NCBI GenBank assembly: GCA_029562045.1
Contig: JAKQWJ010000042.1
Location: 1 to 30,084 of the forward strand
Direction: 5' to 3'
Length of the DNA: 30,084 nt
Source: Spirochaetota bacterium
GTDB taxonomy: Bacteria > Spirochaetota > Spirochaetia > DTKZ01
In this document: positions 23,383-29,677 of the stretch, in pieces
Layout of the letters: each line of letters begins with the position of its first letter
How positions within the stretch are numbered: position 1 is the stretch's first letter
Made by a program: the position numbers and the translations under genes
Notes under the pieces: model-generated
What the model was told of the DNA's origin: nothing
The model's database searches: none
What the model saw: the letters and a program-made list of their open reading frames with translations, nothing else

Positions 23383-23411
23383 AAGGTATGGTCTTTGGCG
23401 GGGCGAGTCAA
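23383..23411 (-). promoter_or_regulatory. Rhomboid gene promoter, leaderless geometry
   Basis: On the minus strand: TTGACT (23406-23411, 5 of 6), 17 bases, TACCTT (23383-23388, 3 of 6), then six bases to the ATG at 23376. Confidence 0.55.
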
Positions 23412-23426
23412 CCGGACGGGAAGGGT

Positions 23427-23455
23427 TTGCCTCGTCTTTCCGAATCTGTTACCAT
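23427..23455 (+). promoter_or_regulatory. rlmE promoter, leaderless geometry
   Basis: TTGCCT at 23427-23432 (4 of 6), 17 bases, TACCAT at 23450-23455 (4 of 6), six bases, ATG at 23462. Same arrangement as the thyX promoter. Confidence 0.5.
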
Positions 23456-23461
23456 CCCTTC

Positions 23462-24067
23462 ATGCGGGAGATCATCGACCATTGGACCCTCAGGGCCCGG
23501 AGGGAGGGCTACCCCGCCCGCTCGGTCTACAAACTGAAGGAAATCGACGAAAAATTCGGCGTCCTCCCCCCGGGAGGCCGGATCCTGGACCTGGGGGCGT
23601 CCCCGGGGAGCTGGAGCCTCTTCGCGCTGCGGAAGATGGGGGCCCGGGGACGGGTGACGGCGGTGGATCTGAACCCCCTGGCTGCGGGAGGGGCTGCGGA
23701 GAACCTGGACTTCATCCGGGGGGATATGACCTCTCCCCAGATCCTGGACGCCCTGGACCGGGCGGGCCCCTTCGACGCGGTCCTCAGCGACGCGGCCCCG
23801 GCCACCACCGGGAACCGGACCCTGGACACCGCCCGGTCGGAGCTTCTGGTGGAGGGGGCCATCCGCATCGCCCGCCGGGCGCTGCGCCCCGGGGGCGCCC
23901 TGGTGGTGAAGATCTTTCAGGGGACCGGCCGGGAGTCTCTGCTCCGAGACATGCGGGAAATTTTCGACACCGCCAGGGCCTTCAAGCCCAGGGCAACCCG
24001 GAGCGAGTCCTTCGAGACCTACTTCGTCGGGCTGGGGAAAAAGGAGGAACCCGACGGCAGGGCCTAA
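23462..24067 (+). CDS. rlmE: 23S rRNA 2'-O-methyltransferase RlmE (FtsJ/RrmJ)
   Basis: RlmE methylates the ribose of U2552 in the A loop of 23S rRNA during late 50S assembly. The 201 residues have the SAM-binding motif LDLGASPGSWSLFA and the K-D-K-E catalytic set: Lys in SVYKLKEIDEKF, Asp in VLSDAAP, Lys in ALVVKIFQG, and Glu in the RSESFETYFVGLG end. Slightly shorter than E. coli RlmE (209). The ATG at 23462 fits the family; the open frame from 23255 crosses the divergent promoters. It has no Shine-Dalgarno sequence. Its stop overlaps the stop of the polyprenyl synthase gene on the other strand by three bases. Confidence 0.93.
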   Translation: MREIIDHWTLRARREGYPARSVYKLKEIDEKFGVLPPGGRILDLGASPGSWSLFALRKMGARGRVTAVDLNPLAAGGAAENLDFIRGDMTSPQILDALDRAGPFDAVLSDAAPATTGNRTLDTARSELLVEGAIRIARRALRPGGALVVKIFQGTGRESLLRDMREIFDTARAFKPRATRSESFETYFVGLGKKEEPDGRA

Positions 24068-25146
24068 AAAGTCCTGGCCGGGAGGCTCTCCACGATCCGG
24101 TGGAGGGTCCGGCGGCTGGGGGAGGGGGGGAGCTTTTCCGTCTCCCGAAGGGCCCGGGCGGTGAAGAGGGCGGCGGTTTTCCGGGTCTCGTCAAGCCCGC
24201 CGGAGGATCGGATCATGTCCATTGCCCGGGCGGCGGTTTTTCCGTTCCGCAGGGCCGGCGGATTGAGAAGCGGCCCCAGGGCGGCGGGGTTTCTCCGGTA
24301 GGCGTGGATCACCGGCAGGGTGAAGATTCCCTCCCGCAGATCGCCCCCGGCGGGCTTGCCCAGGGTCTTTTCGTCGCCGGTAAAATCCAGAAGGTCGTCC
24401 ACGATCTGGAAAGTCAGGCCCACATTGTGGCCCACCCGCCGCAGCAGGGCGACGGTTTCTCCGGGGACCCCGTTCTCCGAGGCCCCGATGTGGCAGCTCA
24501 GGGCGAAGAGCGCCGCGGTCTTTCCCGTTATCCGGCGGAGGTAGTCCCGGACCGACAGGGTGGCGGGGTCGAAGCGCCGGGACTGGGCTATTTCGCTGTC
24601 GCAGATATGGGACACCGCCGCGGCGAGAAAACGGGCGTTGGCGGTGGAGGCATGTTCCGCCACCAGGGAGAAGCAGCGGCTGAAGAGGAAGTCCCCCAGA
24701 AGAACGGCGGTCCGGTCGCCGTAGCGGGCGTTCAGCGAGGGGGCCCCGCGGCGGACAGAGGCCCGGTCGATGATGTCGTCATGCACCAGGGTTGCGATGT
24801 GCATGATCTCCACCGCCGCCGCGATGCGGTATATCTTCTCTGGCAGGGGTTCGTCCCCCGGGGTTCCGGCGCTGCAGTCGGCGCCGGAAGATCCGCCGGC
24901 TTTTCGCGGTCCGGCGTAGCCGGCGGAGCCGGCGAAGCCTGTGGAGCCGGCGAAGCCGATCCCGGGCTTCATCCTCGCCGAGAGCAGGACGAGCCCGGGA
25001 CGGAGCATCTTGCCCTTCCGGGACAGGAGCTTGTCCACCGCCTCCGCCACCGTGGGGTTGCGGCTCCGGAGACCCGACTCCATCACCGCCTCGACCTTTT
25101 CCAGATCGTCTTTCAGGTGGGGGTGGGTGTCCCAGATGCCCTGCAT
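24064..25146 (-). CDS. Trans-polyprenyl diphosphate synthase, DmkB-like
   Basis: Builds the isoprenoid chain of a quinone (or undecaprenyl-like lipid) by adding isopentenyl units. Both aspartate-rich motifs are present, DDIID and DDLLD, with GKMLRPGLVLLSARM near the N-terminus and ALFALSCHIGA. A low-complexity insert of about 38 residues with GFAGST repeats sits before the first aspartate motif, where other synthases have a short loop. ATG 25146 has GAGG seven bases upstream; ATG 25164 is possible but falls right on the T tract of the ndh2 terminator. Standing behind ndh2 suggests it supplies the (demethyl)menaquinone side chain for the electron transfer locus, as DmkB does in Listeria. That role is inference. 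Confidence 0.85.
   Translation of the reverse strand: MQGIWDTHPHLKDDLEKVEAVMESGLRSRNPTVAEAVDKLLSRKGKMLRPGLVLLSARMKPGIGFAGSTGFAGSAGYAGPRKAGGSSGADCSAGTPGDEPLPEKIYRIAAAVEIMHIATLVHDDIIDRASVRRGAPSLNARYGDRTAVLLGDFLFSRCFSLVAEHASTANARFLAAAVSHICDSEIAQSRRFDPATLSVRDYLRRITGKTAALFALSCHIGASENGVPGETVALLRRVGHNVGLTFQIVDDLLDFTGDEKTLGKPAGGDLREGIFTLPVIHAYRRNPAALGPLLNPPALRNGKTAARAMDMIRSSGGLDETRKTAALFTARALRETEKLPPSPSRRTLHRIVESLPARTF
24911..24964 (-). repeat. In-frame 18-bp tandem repeat, three units, in the polyprenyl synthase gene
   Basis: Units at 24911-24928, 24929-24946 and 24947-24964 share CCGGCG(T/A)AGCC and encode GFAG-type hexapeptides. The length keeps the frame. Confidence 0.8.
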
Positions 25147-25165
25147 CGCGCCGCCTCGGTGCATG

Positions 25166-25191
25166 TAAAAAGGCGGCCCCTCCGGGCCGCC
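25166..25191 (-). terminator. Intrinsic terminator after ndh2
   Basis: On the minus strand GGCGGCCC, loop GGAG, GGGCCGCC followed by TTTTT. It lies 22 bases after the ndh2 stop and immediately before the first ATG of the polyprenyl synthase gene, so that gene depends on read-through or on a promoter I cannot see. Confidence 0.8.
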
Positions 25192-25213
25192 CCCGATGTA
25201 TCCGCCGCCGGGG

Positions 25214-27196
25214 TCATTCCCTGGGTTCGCCCAGGTACAGATGGGTCCGCTTGGCGATCTTCCGGCGGTTCCAGAAGTCCTTGACCCATTTCATCACCCA
25301 ATGGTCCAGTCCGAAGCCCTTCCCGGCGCCGCCGAGCATCACCACCGCCGCCAGGATGTACCAGAGCAGCTCCGGGCCGCCCATGGCGGAGACGATGAAC
25401 ATCAGCCCCAGGCCGATGGAGGCCGCGGAGGCGAGAAAGGTGAAGGTCCCGCTTATCAGGGCGAGACCGATGCCGATCTCGGTCAGCACCAGGCCCGCCT
25501 GCATCATGAAGGCCGTGGTGGGGTGGAAGGCGATGACGGTCTGGGCGAACCATTCGTACATTTTGTACAGGAAGCTGTCGGTGGAGATAAGCGCCTTTGC
25601 TCCTTCGGCCACCGCGTCGGTGGCGGCGGACAGGGCGTCGGCGGCCTCCTCCGCCGCTGTGGCGGCGCTGGTGACGTCGCCGAAGCTCACCCCGGGGATT
25701 TTGATGTTCGCCGGGTCCACATGGAAGAAGCCCCCCTCCCCGGGAGAGAGCCAGCCCTGGGAGACCTTCGTGATTCCCTCGATGAGCCACTTCGCCCCCA
25801 GGAATATCCGCAGGGGAACCGCCCAGTACACCGGTATCTTGGCCGCCAGGTGGCTCCCCACGAAGGAGCGGCCGTCCCGGATTTCGAAGAGTTCGTGCTT
25901 CAGGTAGCCCCAGACGGCGTTGAGCCCCGCCAGGCCCCAGAGGTAGTGCATGTTGACCAGGTGCTTCAGGCCCATGGCGGCGAACCCCGAGAGTTCGATT
26001 CCCCCGGCGTTGGACACCGCGTGCTTGCTGCCGATGGAGACCATGAAACCGTGGTAGTTGGATTTGAACCTGACCCGGTCCGGCTTTCCCTGAACCGCCG
26101 CCACGATGTTGGCCGCGGCGCAGTGGGCGGTCTGCAGGGCGGTTTCGACGATCTGGGGCAGGACCTTGCCGCCTTCGACGAACCAGATGATGTCCCCCGC
26201 CAGATAGACGTTGGGGTGGTCCACCGACTGCATCAGTTCGTTGACCAGGATGCGCCCCCGCTTGCCCACCAGGTAGGTGTCCTCCTCGTCGAAGCGGCAG
26301 CCGGACATGCCGTGGATGCCCTCTTCCCAGGAGGCGTAGGAGCATTCGCCCCGGGCCTCCTGCCCCTTGGTGAGGTCCAGGCTGGCCGTCAGCTCCGAAC
26401 CGTGGATCCCGCAGGTCCAGACGATGGTGTCGGTTTCGATCTTCCGGCCCCCCTCGATGATGATGTAACCCGGCTCGGCCTTGAAGATGGGGGAGTTGAG
26501 GTACACGTCGATGCCCAGCTTCCGCATGCTCCGCTCCGCCTTGGCCCGGAGATTGTCGGACAGCATGTTCAGGACCTTGCCCAGGGCTTCGACGATGAGG
26601 ATCTTCACCTCCCGCTCGTCGATGTGGTAGCGGCGGCACAGGACCCGGCGCCTCTCCGCCAGTTCCCCCGCCAGCTCCACCCCGGTGAAACCCGCCCCGG
26701 CGATGGCGAAGGTCAGCAGTTTCTGCCGCTCGAAGGGGTTCGGCTCGCAGGCGGCCTTGCGGAAGCATTCCTCCACGTGGACCCGGATGCGCATGGCGTC
26801 CTCCAGGGACCAGAGGGTGAAGGAGTTGGCCTGGACGCCCTCGATGTTGAAGAACTCCGGGTCCCCCCCGGCGGCGATGACCAGGTAGTCGTAATCGTAG
26901 CGGGCGGAATCGGACAGCAGTTTCCGGCCGGTGAAATCGATGTTTTTGATGGTATCGGTGATGACCTGCACCCGGGTTCCGCCGAAGATCCGGTGGAAAC
27001 TGACCTGCACCGAGTCGGGCTCCACCCGGGAGCCGGCCACCTCGTGCAGTTCCGTCATCAGAGTGTGGTAGTGGTTCCGGTCGATGAGAGTGAACTCCAC
27101 ATTGGGGTTCTTTTTCAGCTTTTTGTAGATTTTCTTGAGGGCTTCCACGCCGCCGTATCCGCCGCCAAGCACTACTATGCGGGTTTTTTCCGCCAT
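25214..27196 (-). CDS. ndh2: Type II NADH dehydrogenase with C-terminal membrane domain (Ndh2, EET type)
   Basis: Passes electrons from NADH through FAD to a quinone without pumping protons. The N-terminal two thirds is a complete NDH-2: FAD motif VVLGGGYGGVEAL (8-20), NAD motif FAIAGAGFTGVELAGEL (about 165), IVWTCGIHGSELT and VYLAGDIIWF. At 660 residues it is about 250 longer than ordinary NDH-2. The extra part has several hydrophobic helices (IPVYWAVPLRIFLGAKWL; AFMMQAGLVLTEIGIGLALI; LLWYILAAVVMLGGAGKGFGLD) of DoxX-like appearance, the architecture of Listeria Ndh2 used in extracellular electron transfer. An Ala-rich stretch (TAAEEAADALSAATDAVAEG) links them. ATG 27196 has AAGGAGG four bases upstream. 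Divergent from apbE. Confidence 0.92.
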   Translation of the reverse strand: MAEKTRIVVLGGGYGGVEALKKIYKKLKKNPNVEFTLIDRNHYHTLMTELHEVAGSRVEPDSVQVSFHRIFGGTRVQVITDTIKNIDFTGRKLLSDSARYDYDYLVIAAGGDPEFFNIEGVQANSFTLWSLEDAMRIRVHVEECFRKAACEPNPFERQKLLTFAIAGAGFTGVELAGELAERRRVLCRRYHIDEREVKILIVEALGKVLNMLSDNLRAKAERSMRKLGIDVYLNSPIFKAEPGYIIIEGGRKIETDTIVWTCGIHGSELTASLDLTKGQEARGECSYASWEEGIHGMSGCRFDEEDTYLVGKRGRILVNELMQSVDHPNVYLAGDIIWFVEGGKVLPQIVETALQTAHCAAANIVAAVQGKPDRVRFKSNYHGFMVSIGSKHAVSNAGGIELSGFAAMGLKHLVNMHYLWGLAGLNAVWGYLKHELFEIRDGRSFVGSHLAAKIPVYWAVPLRIFLGAKWLIEGITKVSQGWLSPGEGGFFHVDPANIKIPGVSFGDVTSAATAAEEAADALSAATDAVAEGAKALISTDSFLYKMYEWFAQTVIAFHPTTAFMMQAGLVLTEIGIGLALISGTFTFLASAASIGLGLMFIVSAMGGPELLWYILAAVVMLGGAGKGFGLDHWVMKWVKDFWNRRKIAKRTHLYLGEPRE

Positions 27197-27240
27197 ACGG
27201 CCTCCTTGCCGAGGGCTGATTCAAAAATTTTAATATTCAT

Positions 27241-27267
27241 ATTATCGCATCCCATCAGCAGTGTGAA
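27241..27267 (-). promoter_or_regulatory. Probable ndh2 promoter
   Basis: On the minus strand: TTCACA (27262-27267, 5 of 6), 15 bases, GATAAT (27241-27246, 5 of 6) within the most AT-rich stretch of the region (27221-27246). The spacer is short; TAATAT with a 17-base spacer is an alternative. Confidence 0.4.
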
Positions 27268-27287
27268 GGGGGATCCGATATTCCCCC
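27268..27287. promoter_or_regulatory. Inverted repeat abutting the ndh2 -35, possible operator
   Basis: GGGGGA-N8-TCCCCC directly upstream of the ndh2 -35 box and in the ndh2-apbE divergent region, so a protein bound here could affect both directions. A two-copy CCCCGGA follows at 27284 and 27301. Confidence 0.3.
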
Positions 27288-27349
27288 GGAGAGGTAAAAA
27301 CCCCGGAGGCGCCCTCTTGATCCATGCGTCATGACGGCGCCGGGGATTC

Positions 27350-27379
27350 TTGCATCCCCCCGGGCGGGCGTGGTAGAAA
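27350..27379 (+). promoter_or_regulatory. Weak candidate promoter of apbE
   Basis: TTGCAT at 27350-27355 (3 of 6), 18 bases, TAGAAA at 27374-27379 (4 of 6), then five bases to the ATG at 27385. Fits the leaderless pattern seen elsewhere but the boxes are weak. Confidence 0.3.
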
Positions 27380-27384
27380 AAACG

Positions 27385-28416
27385 ATGATCCGTGGACACA
27401 AGGCGCTCGCCGCCGTTCTGGGGGCCGTCATTCTCACCGCCTCCTGCTCCCGGGCCCCGGAACCCCGCACCCGGATGGAGTTTCTTCTGGGGACAGCCTG
27501 CAGCGTCACCCTTCACGACCGGGCCTCCCCGGACCTTCTGGACCGGGTCTTCCGGCGGGTGAAGGAAATCGAGGACCGGATGAGCGCCACCGTCGAGGAC
27601 GGGGACATCGGACGGGTGAACGCCGGGGCGGGAAAGAGGGCGGTGCGGGTGGAAGAGGACACCTTCGCGGTGGTGGAGGCGGGGCTGGAGTTCTCCCGGA
27701 TGAGCGGGGGGGCCTTCAATGTGGCGGTGGGGCCCCTGGTCTCGCTTTGGGGCATCGGCACCGAGGGGGCCCGGCTTCCGGAGAAGGGCGAAATCGCCGC
27801 CGCGGCGGCCCGGACGGACTACCAGAAGGTGCGGCTCCACCGGGAGGCCCGGACCATCTTTCTGGAGGAGCCGGGGATGGCGCTGGATCTGGGGGCCATC
27901 GCCAAGGGCTACGCCGCGGACGAGGCGGCGAGGCTGCTGCGGGAGGATGGGGTGACCAGCGCCGTCATCGATTTCGGCGGCAACATCGTGGCCCTGGGTT
28001 CCCACCCCGCGGGAAGGCTCTGGCGGGTGGGGGTCCAGAACCCGGACCTCTCCCGGGGGCAGTATCTGGGGGTCCTGGAAGCCCGGGACCTGGCGGTGGT
28101 GAGTTCCGGGGTCTACGAGAGGTTCTTCACCGGCCCCGACGGAAAACGGTACCATCACATCCTGGATTCCAAGACCGGCTACCCCGTGGAAAACGGGCTC
28201 ACCGGGGTGACGGTCACGGCCCGGGATTCCATGGTCGCCGACGCCCTGTCCACCACCTTCTTCGCCCTGGGTCTCCCCGCGGGCCTGGAACTGGCGGACA
28301 GGATCGACGGGGTGGAGGCTCTCTTCATCACCGGGGGCAGGGAACTCCATGCCACCCGGGGACTGCGGGAGTCCTTCAAGGTGACGGACCCCTCCTTCCG
28401 GATGGCGGGGGAATAA
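27385..28416 (+). CDS. apbE: FAD:protein FMN transferase, lipoprotein (ApbE/FmnB)
   Basis: Takes FMN from FAD and attaches it to Thr/Ser of exported proteins outside the cytoplasm. The 343 residues start with a lipoprotein signal (MIRGHKALAAVLGAVILTAS, Cys21), then MEFLLGTACSVTLHD, FNVAVGPLVSLWGIG, the FAD-binding stretch ALDLGAIAKGYAADEAARLL, IDFGGNIVALG, HHILDSKTGYPVENGLTGVTV with the metal-binding DSKTG, and the closing DALSTTFFALG. Length is normal. The gene is divergent from ndh2 and convergent with the gene of a small FMN-binding protein that carries an ApbE target motif, its likely substrate. This matches FmnB of the Listeria locus. The longer frame from 27331 would hide the signal peptide, so ATG 27385 is preferred. 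Confidence 0.94.
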   Translation: MIRGHKALAAVLGAVILTASCSRAPEPRTRMEFLLGTACSVTLHDRASPDLLDRVFRRVKEIEDRMSATVEDGDIGRVNAGAGKRAVRVEEDTFAVVEAGLEFSRMSGGAFNVAVGPLVSLWGIGTEGARLPEKGEIAAAAARTDYQKVRLHREARTIFLEEPGMALDLGAIAKGYAADEAARLLREDGVTSAVIDFGGNIVALGSHPAGRLWRVGVQNPDLSRGQYLGVLEARDLAVVSSGVYERFFTGPDGKRYHHILDSKTGYPVENGLTGVTVTARDSMVADALSTTFFALGLPAGLELADRIDGVEALFITGGRELHATRGLRESFKVTDPSFRMAGE

Positions 28417-28447
28417 AAAAAAAGCCGGCCCCGGATTGGGGGCCGGC
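28415..28447 (-). terminator. Intrinsic terminator of the FMN-binding protein gene
   Basis: On the minus strand a nine-pair stem GCCGGCCCC/GGGGCCGGC (28424-28432 with 28439-28447) with six-base loop, followed by nine T (A run 28415-28423 on plus). It lies about 60 bases after the stop at 28507 and overlaps the end of apbE. Confidence 0.85.
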
Positions 28448-28480
28448 CCTGGAACCGGAGTCGGCCCTGGAACCGGAGTC
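28445..28480. repeat. 18-bp tandem repeat, two perfect units
   Basis: GGCCCTGGAACCGGAGTC occurs at 28445-28462 and 28463-28480, with a degraded third unit after it, in the gap between convergent apbE and the FMN-binding protein gene. Confidence 0.85.
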
Positions 28481-28506
28481 GGCTCTCGGAAAGGAGCCGG
28501 CGCGGC

Positions 28507-28899
28507 TTATTTTTTCAGGGCCGCCTTGGCCAGGGCGATGAAACGCCCATGGGTGTCGGTGGCGCCGGTGATCATGTCGATCTTGTCCGGGTCCTGCCCC
28601 GACAGAAGGGCCCCCTCGAGCTTCGCCGCCATTTCGTCCCACGAAAGCCCGTTGCGCTTCTTCATCTCGGTGTTGACGTAGTTGCTCTTTCTCTTGGAGT
28701 CCTTTCCCTTGACCTCGTCATACTCCACGGCGACGATCTTGCCCTCTTTGACGGTGAGCTTGATGTGCCCCACATACTTCAGCCGGTCCGGCTTGTCCTG
28801 GGCGGTGAAGACTCCGTCCTTGTACTGGGCGAAAACGGTAACCGCCGTGCCGCCGGCGAGGATCAGCGCCATGATCGTTACGAGCAGTGCTTTTCTCAT
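28507..28899 (-). CDS. Small exported FMN-binding domain protein (PplA/RnfG-like carrier)
   Basis: A 130-residue secreted electron carrier. The N-terminus MRKALLVTIMALILAGGTAV is a signal peptide with likely cleavage after VFA (24). The rest is one FMN-binding domain: YKDGVFTAQDKPDRLKYVGH, the strand pair KLTVKEGKIVAVEYDEVKG, and at 108-114 DMITGAT, the ApbE target motif in which Thr114 should carry covalent FMN. Listeria PplA has two such domains and a lipid anchor; this one has a single domain and no lipobox. The ATG at 28899 has AGGAG seven bases upstream; the 15 extra codons of the longer frame cross a palindrome. It has its own promoter and a strong terminator. Confidence 0.9.
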   Translation of the reverse strand: MRKALLVTIMALILAGGTAVTVFAQYKDGVFTAQDKPDRLKYVGHIKLTVKEGKIVAVEYDEVKGKDSKRKSNYVNTEMKKRNGLSWDEMAAKLEGALLSGQDPDKIDMITGATDTHGRFIALAKAALKK

Positions 28900-28912
28900 G
28901 CCTCTCTCCTTC

Positions 28913-28929
28913 TCGAATCCCCGATTCGA
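28913..28929. promoter_or_regulatory. Perfect 17-bp palindrome in the leader of the FMN-binding protein gene
   Basis: TCGAATC-CCC-GATTCGA, seven-base arms, between the promoter (28943-28969) and the Shine-Dalgarno (28906-28910). It could be an operator or an RNA hairpin next to the ribosome site. Confidence 0.55.
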
Positions 28930-28942
28930 ATGTAGGAAAAAC

Positions 28943-28969
28943 ATAATATATAAGCGTCGGGAATGTCAA
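28943..28969 (-). promoter_or_regulatory. Promoter of the FMN-binding protein gene
   Basis: On the minus strand: perfect TTGACA (28964-28969), 15 bases, TATTAT (28943-28948, 5 of 6), in an AT-rich stretch. The -35 touches the stop codon of the EcfT-like gene. Start near 28936. Confidence 0.55.
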
Positions 28970-29677
28970 TTATTTTCCCGTCGCCAGGTAGACCGCCCAG
29001 TGGAGAAGAACGAAGGCGGACCCCAGGGCGAGTCCCGCAGCGTCGGTGCGGGGGCCGGACGCCCTCCCGTTCGGGGCTCCCGTCGCCTGCCCGGCAAGGC
29101 CCGTCGCCGGCCCGGTAAGGCCCGTCGCCGGCCCGGCGGGGTCGGCGGGGGCCGCCCCGGTGGAGGAGCCCTCCACAGCCCCGGCGGAGTCGGGAGAGGA
29201 GGATTCGTAGACTTCCCGGAGGAGACGGTCCAGGCCGGTCCAGGGATCCCGGAGGTCCAGCCGGGGCCTCAGTTCGGTGATCCGCTCGAAGTAGAAGAGG
29301 GTCAGGGACAGGACCTCCCCGGCCCGCCCAGGGAGCCGGACCGCGGCCCTGATGGTGAGCCGGGACAGATAGATGAGGCCGATGATGGTCACCGCCTTCA
29401 GGGCCCCCAGCCTCAGGGCCCCCTGGGTGACGGGAAAACCGCCCACCCGGAAGAGGACCATCCCGAAGGGGGCGGCCAGATGGGCGAGAACGATGCCGGC
29501 GGCCACCACCGCGTTGGGGAGGACCCTGAACCTCCGGCCGGACAGGAGAAAGAGGAGGATGTACAGCGCCGTGAGGCCCCCCTTCGCCGCCAGGGAGTCT
29601 CCCAGCAGGAATGCGGGCAGGGCCAGCGCGCCGCACAGGGCCAGATGCTCCGGGGACAGACGGTCTTCCGGCCTCAC
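28970..29677 (-). CDS. EcfT/CbiQ-like membrane protein, FmnA candidate
   Basis: A 235-residue protein with four or five hydrophobic segments in the first 120 residues (LALCGALALPAFLLGD, GGLTALYILLFLLSG, VVAAGIVLAHLAAPFG, AVTIIGLIYLSRL), then an amphipathic region RAAVRLPGRAGEVLSLTLFYFERITEL. This resembles the coupling-helix part of ECF transporter T subunits. In Listeria an EcfT-like subunit (FmnA) helps move flavin out for the electron transfer system; here position next to the EetB-type gene supports the same idea, but the match is by layout, not strong motifs. A Gly/Pro/Ala/Thr repeat fills about 180-220 before a last hydrophobic helix. The GTG start at 29677 overlaps the upstream stop (GTGA), giving coupling. 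Confidence 0.5.
   Translation of the reverse strand: MRPEDRLSPEHLALCGALALPAFLLGDSLAAKGGLTALYILLFLLSGRRFRVLPNAVVAAGIVLAHLAAPFGMVLFRVGGFPVTQGALRLGALKAVTIIGLIYLSRLTIRAAVRLPGRAGEVLSLTLFYFERITELRPRLDLRDPWTGLDRLLREVYESSSPDSAGAVEGSSTGAAPADPAGPATGLTGPATGLAGQATGAPNGRASGPRTDAAGLALGSAFVLLHWAVYLATGK
29079..29141 (-). repeat. In-frame 21-bp tandem repeat, three units, in the EcfT-like gene
   Basis: Units at 29079-29099, 29100-29120 and 29121-29141 share CCCGTCGCC(T/G)GCCCGG and encode GPATGL-type heptapeptides in the linker before the last helix. Confidence 0.8.
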
